DNA of 64,000 bases from Pyrinomonadaceae bacterium (GTDB lineage: Bacteria; Acidobacteriota; Blastocatellia; Pyrinomonadales; Pyrinomonadaceae), in NCBI GenBank assembly GCA_036277115.1, contig DASUNM010000011.1, positions 124,001-188,000 on the forward strand, written 5' to 3'. This document shows, piece by piece, positions 45,424-54,079 of the stretch. Made by a program: the position numbers and the translations under genes. Within the stretch, counting starts at the first letter, position 1. Each line of letters opens with the position of its first letter. The notes under the pieces were generated by a model. The model was not told where the DNA came from and did not search any database. It saw only the letters and a program-made list of their open reading frames with translations.

Positions 45424-47127
45424 TCAGTGTTTAAAGTGCCTAATCCCCGTGAAGACCATCGCCAGGTTGTGTTCATTCGCTGCGGCGATGACTTCCTCAT
45501 CACGCACTGAGCCGCCGGGCTGAATCACCGCCGTGATGCCGTGCTTTGCGGCTTCGTCTAAGCCGTCACGAAAGGGAAAGAATGCGTCCGAGGCCAGCAC
45601 CGATCCCGCAACCTGCAGTTGGGCCCGCATCGCTCCGATCTTCACAGAGTCAACACGTGACATCTGGCCCGCGCCGACGCCGACGGTTTGCCGGTCGCGC
45701 GCGTAGACGATCGCGTTCGATTTGGTGTGCTTGCACACAGTCCAGGCGAACAACAGGTCTGCGATTTCTTTTTCAGTCGGCTCGCGTTTGGTAACGAACT
45801 TCAAGTCTTCACGCGCCAATCGATGAGTGTCGCGTGTTTGCACCAGCATGCCACCGGAGATCTGTTTGTATTCGAAGCCTTCGGAAGTTTTAGCGGCGCC
45901 GGCACGCAGCACGCGCAGGTTCTTTTTCGCGGTCAACACTTCCAGCGCTGCCTCATCGAAATCCGGCGCAATGACTACTTCAACGAAGATCTCGACGACG
46001 GCGCGCGCAGCAGCGACGTCAAGGGTGCGATTGAAGGCGACGATTCCTCCAAATGCTGAAACGGGATCGCAAGCGAGTGCGCGCCGATAGGCCTCTTCCG
46101 CGGCTGCGCCAGTCGCGGCGCCGGCGGGATTCGTATGCTTGATAATTGCGCACGCCGTGTCATCAAAATCACATACGAGCTGCCACGCCGCGTCTGCATC
46201 AACGTAGTTGTTGAAGGACATCTCCTTCCCGCCCAGTTGTTCCGCCGCAGCCACACCGTCCTGTTCCCCCGCACCACCGCGGACGCCCAGGTCGTACAAC
46301 GCCGCGGCCTGATGCGGATTCTCGCCATAGCGCAGGTTAGAAACCTTATTGAGTGAAAGCTGCTCATGCTCAGCGAACTCCTCATCTTCGGCCGCTTCGA
46401 ACTGGTCCCCATGCAGCGACTTCATCGTGCTCGAGAACAAGTTCATGTACGTCGACATCTTGTCGAGGATTTCCGGCACGGGTGGGAACATCTGCGAGCT
46501 TTTCGCGCCGGCGAGATTTGCGCTGAGATACGGAAAAATCGCGGAGTCATAAAAGGCCGTGCGCATGAATGCGAGCCGGGCCAGTGCTTCGCGGGTGGCG
46601 AGCGTCAACGCCCCTTCGTCCAGAATTAGTTCCGTGCGGATTTGGCGATACAGCTCCGGCGCTGTCACCACGGCGACATCGTGATAGTTCTTCGCCGCCG
46701 AACGAATCAAAGCGGGTCCCCCGATGTCGATTTGTTCGATGGCCTCGGCGAGAGTGATGTCTTCGCGGGCGACGGTCTGTTCGAACGGATAGAGATTGAT
46801 GACGACCATGTCGATCGGTCCGATGCCGTGCTGTTCCATCGCCGTCACGTGCTCTGGATTATCGCGAACGCCGAGAAGCGCCCCATGTATTTTCGGATGC
46901 AGCGTCTTGACTCGCCCGTCCATCATCTCGGGAAAACCGGTGATGTCGGCGACGTCGATAACGTCGATGCCTGCTTCACGCAAGGCTTTCGCCGTGCCGC
47001 CGGTGCTGAGGATCTCAACGCCGAAACTTTTCAGCTCCTGCGCGAAATCGACGATTCCCGTCTTGTCGGAAACACTTATCAGCGCGCGACGAATCTTGCG
47101 CAAGCCTGCGTCAGTTTTTTCAGTCAT
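45424..47127 (-). CDS. purH: Bifunctional purine biosynthesis protein PurH
   Basis: AICAR formyltransferase / IMP cyclohydrolase, the last two steps of IMP synthesis. N-terminal cyclohydrolase: [37 protein letters not shown]-terminal transferase: [13 protein letters not shown] and [20 protein letters not shown] with GGSVRDEE. 567 residues from ATG 47127; GTG 47157 is an alternative. Between the two domains it carries about 40 extra residues (after [29 protein letters not shown] ... [10 protein letters not shown]) not found in standard PurH of about 520 residues. Confidence 0.94.
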   Translation of the reverse strand: MTEKTDAGLRKIRRALISVSDKTGIVDFAQELKSFGVEILSTGGTAKALREAGIDVIDVADITGFPEMMDGRVKTLHPKIHGALLGVRDNPEHVTAMEQHGIGPIDMVVINLYPFEQTVAREDITLAEAIEQIDIGGPALIRSAAKNYHDVAVVTAPELYRQIRTELILDEGALTLATREALARLAFMRTAFYDSAIFPYLSANLAGAKSSQMFPPVPEILDKMSTYMNLFSSTMKSLHGDQFEAAEDEEFAEHEQLSLNKVSNLRYGENPHQAAALYDLGVRGGAGEQDGVAAAEQLGGKEMSFNNYVDADAAWQLVCDFDDTACAIIKHTNPAGAATGAAAEEAYRRALACDPVSAFGGIVAFNRTLDVAAARAVVEIFVEVVIAPDFDEAALEVLTAKKNLRVLRAGAAKTSEGFEYKQISGGMLVQTRDTHRLAREDLKFVTKREPTEKEIADLLFAWTVCKHTKSNAIVYARDRQTVGVGAGQMSRVDSVKIGAMRAQLQVAGSVLASDAFFPFRDGLDEAAKHGITAVIQPGGSVRDEEVIAAANEHNLAMVFTGIRHFKH

Positions 47128-47179
47128 CGTAGAGTTTGAAGAGAGCGATATCTTCACTTAAGGGCGGGAACATCGCAAG

Positions 47180-48223
47180 TCAGCTTCGCGGTTTCAGCGC
47201 TTCACGCGGGCGCTCGACGAAAAACTTGTGCGTTCGCGAATAACCGAGTGGAGTGAATTGATACTCCAGGCCTGGCGGCATGCTGAGAGAGAACGTGTGC
47301 CGCCGCCCGTCGTTTGCTTTCTCGTTCAGGTAAAATCCGATCAGATATTGGCTTTTCAAATCCGCCTCGATAGCTTCAAAGATCGGCGTCAGATCGACGG
47401 TTGTGCGCCGCGCCAACGGCGAGTCGTTAGCGAGAAAGTACTTGCCTCCGGTCTTTTCCGCGAGGTCGCGAAAACCGCTGGCCGCACGCCGCACGGCCAG
47501 ACGCCCGTCGCGTGGCTCGAAGAGCGGCAGATGAATGATGTAGAACGAAACGCGGTCTGCGCGCGCTGCGCTGATCACTGAGTCAGGCTTTGCGCGGCTA
47601 AAATTGTCTAAACCGTCGCTGATGAGAATTACGATTCGCCGCTCACTGCGGATGGGCGGCAAGGTTTTGAACATTTGAACGGCGTGGGCCGCCGCGTCGA
47701 AGATTGCAGTTGGTTGATTGTCATGAGCGCGAACGTCGAAGGCACCCAGCGCCGAGCTAACATCGCGGACAAAGGGCGCGGCCACGGCCGGGCGGTGAGA
47801 GAAGTGCAGAACGGCAATGCTGGAAAGACTGTTGAAGCGCCGATACAGACCGGCGGCCGCGTCACGTTGCTTGCTGATAATGTCGCGCACACTCCCAGAT
47901 TGATCCAACGCGAACACCATCGCGACTCGATCGACGCCCGGCGAAAAATACAGGCCGCTCGTGACTGCATCGGGATCCTTCAAAGAGAGATCCTTTTCAG
48001 TGAGGCCGTCAGGCCTATTTCCGTTCTTGTCGCGAACGCGCGCAGGAAACAGAAGCAGGTCCGTCGTCACCCGCAGGACTTCATCGTCTTTCGGTGGTAT
48101 TTCCTGGGCGACGACCGATGCGGCAGACGCACTGAAGCAGACAAACAGAATTAAGCAGGAAATAAGATGGGTGCCGCGAGCGCAGAAGGGAAACACTCGC
48201 TGGAAAAACCTGAGTGGTGACAT
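47180..48223 (-). CDS. Exported VWA-domain protein (acidobacterial VWFA-related type)
   Basis: 347 residues: a hydrophobic signal segment (LISCLILFVCFSASAASVV) followed by a von Willebrand A domain with MIDAS DQSGS (VFALDQSGSVRDI), then VILISDGLDNFSR and a C-terminal strand-rich part. The 'acidobacterial VWFA-related' family is abundant in this phylum; its function is unknown, probably adhesion or protein assembly. A 25-codon membrane peptide gene lies ten bases upstream. Confidence 0.85.
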   Translation of the reverse strand: MSPLRFFQRVFPFCARGTHLISCLILFVCFSASAASVVAQEIPPKDDEVLRVTTDLLLFPARVRDKNGNRPDGLTEKDLSLKDPDAVTSGLYFSPGVDRVAMVFALDQSGSVRDIISKQRDAAAGLYRRFNSLSSIAVLHFSHRPAVAAPFVRDVSSALGAFDVRAHDNQPTAIFDAAAHAVQMFKTLPPIRSERRIVILISDGLDNFSRAKPDSVISAARADRVSFYIIHLPLFEPRDGRLAVRRAASGFRDLAEKTGGKYFLANDSPLARRTTVDLTPIFEAIEADLKSQYLIGFYLNEKANDGRRHTFSLSMPPGLEYQFTPLGYSRTHKFFVERPREALKPRS

Positions 48224-48233
48224 CCGCAGCCAG

Positions 48234-48311
48234 CTAAAACAGAAAACGGCCGAATAGCAGGATGCTGATGATGATCAGGACTGTGATGACTATGAGCTTG
48301 ACCAGCGTCAT
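48234..48311 (-). CDS. Candidate 25-residue single-membrane-segment peptide
   Basis: A small frame from ATG 48311 to TAG 48234. GAGGT lies six bases before the ATG, a well-placed ribosome site. The product is MTLVKLIVITVLIIIS and a short hydrophobic tail (ILLFGRFLF), i.e. one hydrophobic segment with a single charged residue near each end. It stops ten bases before the VWA gene, on the same strand, consistent with a leader gene of that operon. Small size means chance cannot be excluded, and no homologue is known to me. Confidence 0.5.
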   Translation of the reverse strand: MTLVKLIVITVLIIISILLFGRFLF

Positions 48312-48413
48312 CGCTAAACCTCGTACGGCAGGAGTTTAGTTAACGTCGATTCGAAGTGTCAATAGGGTCACCGCTGTCTGCGGGGATTTCACAAGACTTA
48401 CAGGCCTGCGGAA

Positions 48414-48502
48414 CTCTGTGGTTCTCTGTGTGATTCTGTGCCTTTGTGGTGAGGTTTCTAAGCAAATTCCACCACAGAGGACCACTGAGTTCCCACAGAG
48501 GA
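48414..48502. repeat. CCACAGAGG-type dispersed palindrome, family E (copy 2)
   Basis: CTCTGTGGTTCTCTGTGTGA on the left is mirrored by ACCACAGAGGACC and CCCACAGAGG on the right. It lies 18 bases past the hemG stop, between hemG and the small peptide gene. Copy 1 is at 13116-13215. Confidence 0.75.
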
Positions 48503-48520
48503 CCTTTCTCCAAAGTACTC

Positions 48521-49735
48521 CTAGTCCCAGTTCTTAACGACATTATCGACGACGTAGGCCCCACGTTCGAAGATCTTTGCCAGGCCAATGCGGCCAAGAT
48601 AATTGCCCACCAGCGCGATATTTGACGGAGGATTGGGGAGCTTCATCAGCGTCCGTTCCAGATCAACTGAGTAGTGCGGTAGAGCGTTTGGCCAACGCTT
48701 GATGTGAACTGCGAGCGGTCTGTCCTCTTGTTGATAGAACCCGGTGCGGTCGGCGAGGATCGTTTTGGTTAACTCTTCATCGTCAAGATTTACGGCGTCG
48801 GGATCCAGCGCGCCGCCATAGATCCATGTCTCGCTGTGCGCCGGGCCACGGCCTTCGAAGATGCAATCGTTGAAAAGCACTCCGCGTGCGCGAAAGTTCT
48901 GATCGAGAGGAAACAGACAACCAAAACCTTTCAGCGTCGCGGCTTCTTGACGGAAGAAGCAGGTCGCCGTCACCAGCGAAAGCATTTCGATTCGCGCGAG
49001 CTCTTGCGCGAGACGGGGCGATGCTTTCGCGAGGTAAGCTGCCGCCGCGCTTGCCGAAAGACAAACCACCGTCGGGTCGCTGTCATTGAACGGAACAGTT
49101 TCTGAGAAATTGATCTCGGCGCCCCGCTGACGCAGGTAATCAACGAGGCCGTCGATCAATTGCTGCATTCCGTTAGGCGGCGCGACGGTGCCCCGCGTCC
49201 TGGCCTTCTGCGGACGATACGTCTGCAAATGGTCTGGCAGGTTAGCGCGACCGAAGATCAAACTGGCGCTCAAGCGATCTGGATCGCCTGCGTAAATTCC
49301 GCCGAGTGCTGGAATCAACAGATATTCAGTTGCGCCTTTGCCAGGCACGCGCGCGCCCCAGGCGGCGATCGTTTCGAAAGGTTGCGGCCGAAGTTTCGCG
49401 GCGTTGCCGATCAATCCAACCGGAATCCGCAACGCTTCGGCGAAGCTCAGAGGCATCTGTCGTGGTTTGCCGCGAAAGATGAAGCGCTTTCGGCCGTTAG
49501 GACGCGTCGGCAGGAGTGGCACCCCGATGTCGGCGCACATCGCTTCCAGGCGCGCCGAGTTCAGAATACCGTTCGCGGCCGTCTCAACCAGCCCATGCTC
49601 GGTGCGATTGGTGCGAATCAACCCGCCGGCGCGCGCGGTCTTCTCAACGACGCGGACTTCGCGGCCTGCTTTCGTCAGAAGGTAAGCCGTCGTTAGCCCG
49701 GAAAATCCTGCGCCGACAACAGTGATAGGTTTCAC
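48521..49735 (-). CDS. hemG: Protoporphyrinogen oxidase (HemG/HemY type)
   Basis: FAD enzyme oxidising protoporphyrinogen IX to protoporphyrin IX. Dinucleotide fold at the N-terminus: TVVGAGFSGLTTAYLL; VEKTARAGGLIRTN follows. C-terminal FAD segment IALVGNYLGRIGLAKIFERG. 404 residues, shorter than typical HemY (about 450-470). It has HemY architecture rather than the small flavodoxin-like HemG of E. coli, hence oxygen-dependent by family. Last gene of the heme block; hemN lies 15 bases upstream. Confidence 0.86.
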   Translation of the reverse strand: MKPITVVGAGFSGLTTAYLLTKAGREVRVVEKTARAGGLIRTNRTEHGLVETAANGILNSARLEAMCADIGVPLLPTRPNGRKRFIFRGKPRQMPLSFAEALRIPVGLIGNAAKLRPQPFETIAAWGARVPGKGATEYLLIPALGGIYAGDPDRLSASLIFGRANLPDHLQTYRPQKARTRGTVAPPNGMQQLIDGLVDYLRQRGAEINFSETVPFNDSDPTVVCLSASAAAAYLAKASPRLAQELARIEMLSLVTATCFFRQEAATLKGFGCLFPLDQNFRARGVLFNDCIFEGRGPAHSETWIYGGALDPDAVNLDDEELTKTILADRTGFYQQEDRPLAVHIKRWPNALPHYSVDLERTLMKLPNPPSNIALVGNYLGRIGLAKIFERGAYVVDNVVKNWD

Positions 49736-49750
49736 GGTGATTCAGGAAAG

Positions 49751-51094
49751 TTAGACGGCTTGCGAAAAAGTGCGTGCCTGGGGCTGTTGCCGTCGCAGAC
49801 GATAATCGAAAAACATGCACGCGTTGCGGAGAAACGGCCGCCCTTGCTCGGTGAGCCTAAGCCGGTCGCCGTGAACGTCAACCAGTCCGTCGCTGATGAG
49901 CGATGAGAGGAATTGTCTTGCGTCATCAGGCTGTCGCTCGCGCAGTTCGACTTCAAAGCGAGTCATGAATTCCAGAATCTGCTCGCGCAGTTCGCGATCC
50001 TCTTCCGAAAGCAAATGTCCACGGAATGTAGGAATCTCGCCTTGCGAGACGCGCCGCTCATAAACCGGAAAAGCTTTTTCGTTCTGATGAAAGCAAGTGG
50101 GCGCTTCTGAAATTGCGCTTACACCGAGGCCTAGCAGCACATCGGTGCGCCTCTCTGTGTAGCCCTGAAAATTGCGATGCAGAGTGCCTTCGCGTTGAGC
50201 TTGGGCCATGCCGTCGTGCGGCAATGCGAAGTGATCCATGCCAATTTCAGCGTAACCGGCAGTCTGGAGTTTCGCGCGCGCCATCTCGTAAAGCGCTCGT
50301 TTGTCAGCGGCCCTGGGAATGTCTTCGTCGGTGTAGCTTCGCTGCGCAGGCTTAATCCAGGGCACGAGCGCAAAGCTGTAGAGTGCGATTCGATCGGGAC
50401 GCAAATCGATCGTCTTGTCCACGCTCTCTGAAAACCGCTCGATAGTCTGTTTCGGCAGGCCGTAAATCAAATCGTAGTTGATTGACGTGTAGCCGAGTTC
50501 GCGCGCAACGTCCGTGCAGGTCTTCGTCACTTCGTAAGGCTGATGGCGATTTACGATGCGTTGGACCTCCGGATCGAAGTCCTGCACGCCGATCGAGACG
50601 CGTGTGAACCCAAGCTCGCGCAGCGTTTTCAAATGTTCGCGCGTGGTGTGGCCCGGATGAACTTCGACCGAGGCTTCAAACCGATCCGGATCGATCGTCG
50701 TCTCAGCCAAGATCGGTTTTAGAATTTGCCGCAGACTCTCAGGCGCGAAAAACGTCGGCGTGCCGCCGCCCAGATGAATGCCGAGCAACGAGCGTTCGCG
50801 CAACTTCGGGACGCGGTTACGATAGAGATTCCATTCAGTCAGTAACAATTCCTGGTAGCCGATTTCGCGCTGGTGATTGCGCGTGATGACGGTATTGCAT
50901 GCGCAGAATGTGCAGAGGGTTTCACAGAACGGAAGGTGAAGATAAAGGGACCAGGACGCTTGCTCGTCTGCGAAAGCTGAAGAGAGTTCCGTCAGCCACT
51001 CCTCAGTCGTCGGCGTGTCGCTCCAGAAGGGAACGGTCGGATAGCTTGTATAGCGCGGCGCCGGGACGTCGTACTTGGCAAAAAGATCGTTCAC
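49751..51094 (-). CDS. hemN: Oxygen-independent coproporphyrinogen III dehydrogenase
   Basis: Radical-SAM enzyme converting coproporphyrinogen III to protoporphyrinogen IX. Cluster motif CETLCTFCAC (CX3CX2CXC), which includes the fourth Cys that separates HemN from HemW. YLHLPFCETLC, GGGTPTFF and DLIYGLPKQT are also family-typical. 447 residues. Its start overlaps the hemE stop by ATGA. Confidence 0.93.
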   Translation of the reverse strand: MNDLFAKYDVPAPRYTSYPTVPFWSDTPTTEEWLTELSSAFADEQASWSLYLHLPFCETLCTFCACNTVITRNHQREIGYQELLLTEWNLYRNRVPKLRERSLLGIHLGGGTPTFFAPESLRQILKPILAETTIDPDRFEASVEVHPGHTTREHLKTLRELGFTRVSIGVQDFDPEVQRIVNRHQPYEVTKTCTDVARELGYTSINYDLIYGLPKQTIERFSESVDKTIDLRPDRIALYSFALVPWIKPAQRSYTDEDIPRAADKRALYEMARAKLQTAGYAEIGMDHFALPHDGMAQAQREGTLHRNFQGYTERRTDVLLGLGVSAISEAPTCFHQNEKAFPVYERRVSQGEIPTFRGHLLSEEDRELREQILEFMTRFEVELRERQPDDARQFLSSLISDGLVDVHGDRLRLTEQGRPFLRNACMFFDYRLRRQQPQARTFSQAV

Positions 51095-52290
51095 TGCAGG
51101 ACCTCTCTAACAGTATTAACAAAGTGTCGCACATTCTCTTCCGGAGTTTTCGGCAGGACACCGTGACCGAGTCCGCAAATCCAGCCCGTGCGATCGTGCG
51201 TCAATAATGGCTGGAGAAACTGTTCAAGACTTCGCTTGAAATCATCCCGGCTCGTCAATAGGAGATTCTGATCGAAGTTGCCCTGAATGAAACCGTGCGG
51301 AAATTGTTCAAAGGCATCGCGCAAATCCCAATTGTGATCGACACCGATGCCGGCCCAGCCGCCATTCGTGAACAGCGCATGATCGAGATGCTCGCGAGTG
51401 GTGTTTTTCGAGTAGTAACCAAGTCTGTCCGGAAAACGCTGCGTAAGCCGCTCGAGCTGCGGCACGACTTCAGCCTTGAAAACGTCGGATCCAAGTTCGC
51501 CCGCGGCCGTGTCAAAAATCATCACCAGCTCGGCTCCATTCGCTAACTGTAGTTCGATGTTCTTAATCAATAACGGAACCAGCGTCTGGCAGAACTTCTC
51601 AAACAATTGCAATTCTTGTTTCGCGCGCACGACGTTCTTATGCGTTCCTTCAACAGCGTAAACAAACAGCGTCCAGGGTCCACCGACAAAGCCGATCAAA
51701 CTCTTGTCATGGGGCAACAACTGTCGCGTTGCGCGCATGGCGTCGCCCTGGAAGAGAAGGCTTGGCCCTGCCTCATCGACCGCGCGTAGCTTCCCGAATG
51801 TCTGCGGCGTCAATTTCCAGCCGAGTTGTGGGCCGGCATCCGTGTACTGCAAGCCCATCCCGAGCGCTTCCAGGGGGAACAGCAGATCGCTAAAGAGAAT
51901 CGCCGCGTCAAAATCAAAGTCCATCACCGGACCGAGGGCTACGTGAGCTGCCAACTCAGGCTGCTTACAGAGATCCATAAACGAAAACTGTCGTCGCAGA
52001 TCCTGATAGTGGCGGTGATAACGTCCGGCCTGGCGCATGAGCCAGATGGGCGGCGAGGCCTGCGGCACTCGGGCTAGCGCGTTATGAAAGCGGCTGTTGC
52101 CGAGTTGGAGTGCGCCGGGTCCGACGGGCTGACTCTCATTCATACCTCGCTTCAGCGAGGTGTCTTGGCCTGTAGTTGCGGTATCGAGCCGATTCAACGG
52201 CGTATCGGAAAACCGTTCAAACGGTTCCAGACACTTCCGTCGGGCGTTTTCATCTCGCTGAAGCGAGGTGTGAATGAGAGTTCCGGTCAT
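51091..52290 (-). CDS. hemE: Uroporphyrinogen decarboxylase with repeat-derived N-terminal insert
   Basis: Decarboxylates uroporphyrinogen III to coproporphyrinogen III. Core motifs: PPIWLMRQAGRYHRHYQDLR (substrate Arg), FDFDAAILFSDLLFPLEALG (catalytic Asp) and GLGHGVLPKTP. ATG 52290 is chosen because AAAGAGG stands seven bases upstream. That gives 399 residues, about 45 more than normal: residues 5 to about 49 are encoded by a family A palindromic repeat. An ATG at 52143, inside the repeat's right end, would give a normal 350-residue protein; a GTG at 52323 overlaps the regulator. Twenty-five bases separate ATG 52290 from the regulator stop. Confidence 0.92.
   Translation of the reverse strand: MTGTLIHTSLQRDENARRKCLEPFERFSDTPLNRLDTATTGQDTSLKRGMNESQPVGPGALQLGNSRFHNALARVPQASPPIWLMRQAGRYHRHYQDLRRQFSFMDLCKQPELAAHVALGPVMDFDFDAAILFSDLLFPLEALGMGLQYTDAGPQLGWKLTPQTFGKLRAVDEAGPSLLFQGDAMRATRQLLPHDKSLIGFVGGPWTLFVYAVEGTHKNVVRAKQELQLFEKFCQTLVPLLIKNIELQLANGAELVMIFDTAAGELGSDVFKAEVVPQLERLTQRFPDRLGYYSKNTTREHLDHALFTNGGWAGIGVDHNWDLRDAFEQFPHGFIQGNFDQNLLLTSRDDFKRSLEQFLQPLLTHDRTGWICGLGHGVLPKTPEENVRHFVNTVREVLQ
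52133..52280. repeat. Palindromic dispersed repeat, family A, inside hemE
   Basis: CTCTCATTCATACCTCGCTT at the low end and AAGCGAGGTGTGAATGAGAG at the high end are inverted copies with one mismatch. The centre has AAACCGTTCAAACGGTT, as in the copy at 820-940. It lies in the 5' part of hemE and is read through in frame. Confidence 0.8.
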
Positions 52291-52297
52291 CCGAATG

Positions 52298-52304
52298 CCT
52301 CTTT
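52298..52304 (-). promoter_or_regulatory. Ribosome-binding site deciding the hemE start
   Basis: AAAGAGG followed by CATTCGG and ATG 52290. It lies outside the repeat, so the original start of hemE was probably here before the repeat entered. Confidence 0.6.
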
Positions 52305-52315
52305 GTTCATTCCGA

Positions 52316-53014
52316 TCAACCACCCACTATCCCGACTGGTCGGGGTTCTGACTGTGCATTCCATTGGTACCCGACGCCACGAACTGAGCGAATAAATTCA
52401 CTTTTTTCATCGCCCAAAGACTGCCGCAGGTGAACGATCATGTTATCTACCGTTCGTTGATTCCCCAGTTTGTCTTCACCCCAAAGCTTGTCGATGATTT
52501 CGTTGCGGCTGACCGCACGCGGTGCGCTGGTGATCAAAAGTTCCAGCAACTGAAAATCCCTGGCCGGCAGAAAATCTCTCTGGCCGTCCGGTTGCACGAT
52601 TAAGCGGCTGTCGAGTTCAATCACCCGCCCGTTGCACGAAATTCGATGAAGCGCGGGATGCCGTTCGAAAACATGCTTGACGCGCAGCAGCAGCTCGCGC
52701 AGGTGAAACGGCTTCGGAATAAATTCTTCCGCCCCGATTTCAAAACCTTCCAAGCGGTTCTCAGCAGTGCCCAGTGCGGTCATGAACATGATCGGAACTG
52801 AAGAACTCGCTTTTATGTCGCGCGCAATCTCGAACCCCGAACCGTCCGGCAAACTGACGTCCAGTATGATCAAGTCCCAGAGGCTTTCGCCGAACCTCTT
52901 TAAGGCGCGCTGCTTCGTCTCCACCCACGAGACTTCGTAACCCTCGCGCTCCAGCCGGTCGCGCAGAGTTGCGCCCAGCGAGCGATCGTCTTCGACCAGC
53001 AAAATCGACTTCAT
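52316..53014 (-). CDS. OmpR/PhoB-type response regulator
   Basis: Receiver domain with the acidic pair Asp9/Asp10, phosphorylatable Asp52 (LIILDVSLPDGS) and Lys101 (FIPKPF). A winged-helix DNA-binding domain covers about 130-222 (NEIIDKLWGEDKLGNQRTVD, VRGVGYQW). 232 residues. Its start overlaps the kinase stop by ATGA, and hemE starts 25 bases after its stop, so it is embedded in the heme block. The target genes are unknown; heme genes are obvious candidates. Confidence 0.94.
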   Translation of the reverse strand: MKSILLVEDDRSLGATLRDRLEREGYEVSWVETKQRALKRFGESLWDLIILDVSLPDGSGFEIARDIKASSSVPIMFMTALGTAENRLEGFEIGAEEFIPKPFHLRELLLRVKHVFERHPALHRISCNGRVIELDSRLIVQPDGQRDFLPARDFQLLELLITSAPRAVSRNEIIDKLWGEDKLGNQRTVDNMIVHLRQSLGDEKSEFIRSVRGVGYQWNAQSEPRPVGIVGG

Positions 53015-53928
53015 GCCAGTTCGTGTCTCGGCTGTTCGGCCAGAACGGGTTGAGGCACACTCGGGATACTCAACTCGGCGACAAACCCGCCTTCACGTCC
53101 GGGCGCGAAATTCAAAGTCGCATCCATTCGTTTCGCCAGTTGCCCCGAGATGTAAAGGCCGACGCCACTGCCGCTGCCACGCGCGTGCCGTACGAACAGC
53201 TTTCCCAATTCCCGAAAGTCGCCCTGAAAACCGCAGCCGTTATCGGCGACACGCAAGGTCAGCCGGCCCGCGTCGCTCGGCTCGACCGTTATTCTGATCT
53301 CCGACGCTTCACCGTGCTTGACCGCGTTGTGAATCAGGTTGGTCAGCACACTGGTGAGTGCGCGGCTATCACCGCGCACCACGCCATCGCCTTTCTGAAC
53401 GATCGACAGGTTGGGCCAGTGATAACGGAGCGCTTCCACTAATTGTCCGATGCGCACAGGCTCGTTCAGAAGCTTGCCAGTGGGAAGGCTGACCAAAAAC
53501 AGAGAATTTTCCAGTTGTAGCTGCAAACGCAGCGTGTCCTGCAGCAGACGATCAAGCAGTGGATTCGGGTTCGCGCCAAAATCTTCTTTGAGGCTCTCGG
53601 CCTGCAAGCGGAGGCTCGCGAGGGCTGTCTTGGCATCGTGTGTGAATGCGGCGAAAAACTCTTCGACCTGCTCGTGTCGTTTCTGTTCCCGGCGCGCGTA
53701 GTAATAAAGCGCCAGGCCGCCGCCGATGAGCGATGCGATCAGAATGCCGCCCTCCCACAGAAGCATCCGATAATGGCTTTGTAGTTGATCAGCCTGCTCA
53801 ACGTGAAACTGGTCCAGCAGGTTGAGTTGCCGCAACCCGAAAATCATCCACCACACGGCGAGCGTGACGGTGAAAGTGACCCAAAGAGCCACCAGCAGAA
53901 TTTTGATTCGGTCGCGACCAGGTTTCAT
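53011..53928 (-). CDS. Sensor histidine kinase with two membrane segments
   Basis: 305 residues. TM1 at about 9-31 and TM2 at 57-77 flank only about 25 extracytoplasmic residues, too short for a known sensor domain. His97 is in FTHDAKTALASLRLQ, an H-box with DAK in place of the common ELR. ATPase motifs: N-box NLIHNAVKHGE, G1 DNGCGF, G2 GSGSGVGLYIS. Partner of the overlapping response regulator. With so little outside, it may sense the membrane, a partner protein or a redox signal; this is inference. Confidence 0.92.
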   Translation of the reverse strand: MKPGRDRIKILLVALWVTFTVTLAVWWMIFGLRQLNLLDQFHVEQADQLQSHYRMLLWEGGILIASLIGGGLALYYYARREQKRHEQVEEFFAAFTHDAKTALASLRLQAESLKEDFGANPNPLLDRLLQDTLRLQLQLENSLFLVSLPTGKLLNEPVRIGQLVEALRYHWPNLSIVQKGDGVVRGDSRALTSVLTNLIHNAVKHGEASEIRITVEPSDAGRLTLRVADNGCGFQGDFRELGKLFVRHARGSGSGVGLYISGQLAKRMDATLNFAPGREGGFVAELSIPSVPQPVLAEQPRHELA

Positions 53929-53939
53929 TTCTTTCTTTT

Positions 53940-54079
53940 CTCCCTCTCCCTCTGGGAGAGGGCTGGGGTGAGGGAGCGAAGCTTAGCGGTAAATAACAAT
54001 ATGAATCTAGTCCCAGGAATTTTGGGAGGCCCGCCGCTACTAAGCTCTCACCCTCTCCCTCTCCCAGAGGGAGAGGGAA
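53940..54079. repeat. CCCTCTCCC-type dispersed palindrome, family F (copy 1)
   Basis: TCCCTCTCCCTCTGGGAGAG and GGGTGAGGG at the left pair with CTCACCC and CTCTCCCAGAGGGAGAGGGA at the right. It overlaps the 3' end of hemL. Copy 2 flanks the other end of hemL. Confidence 0.8.
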
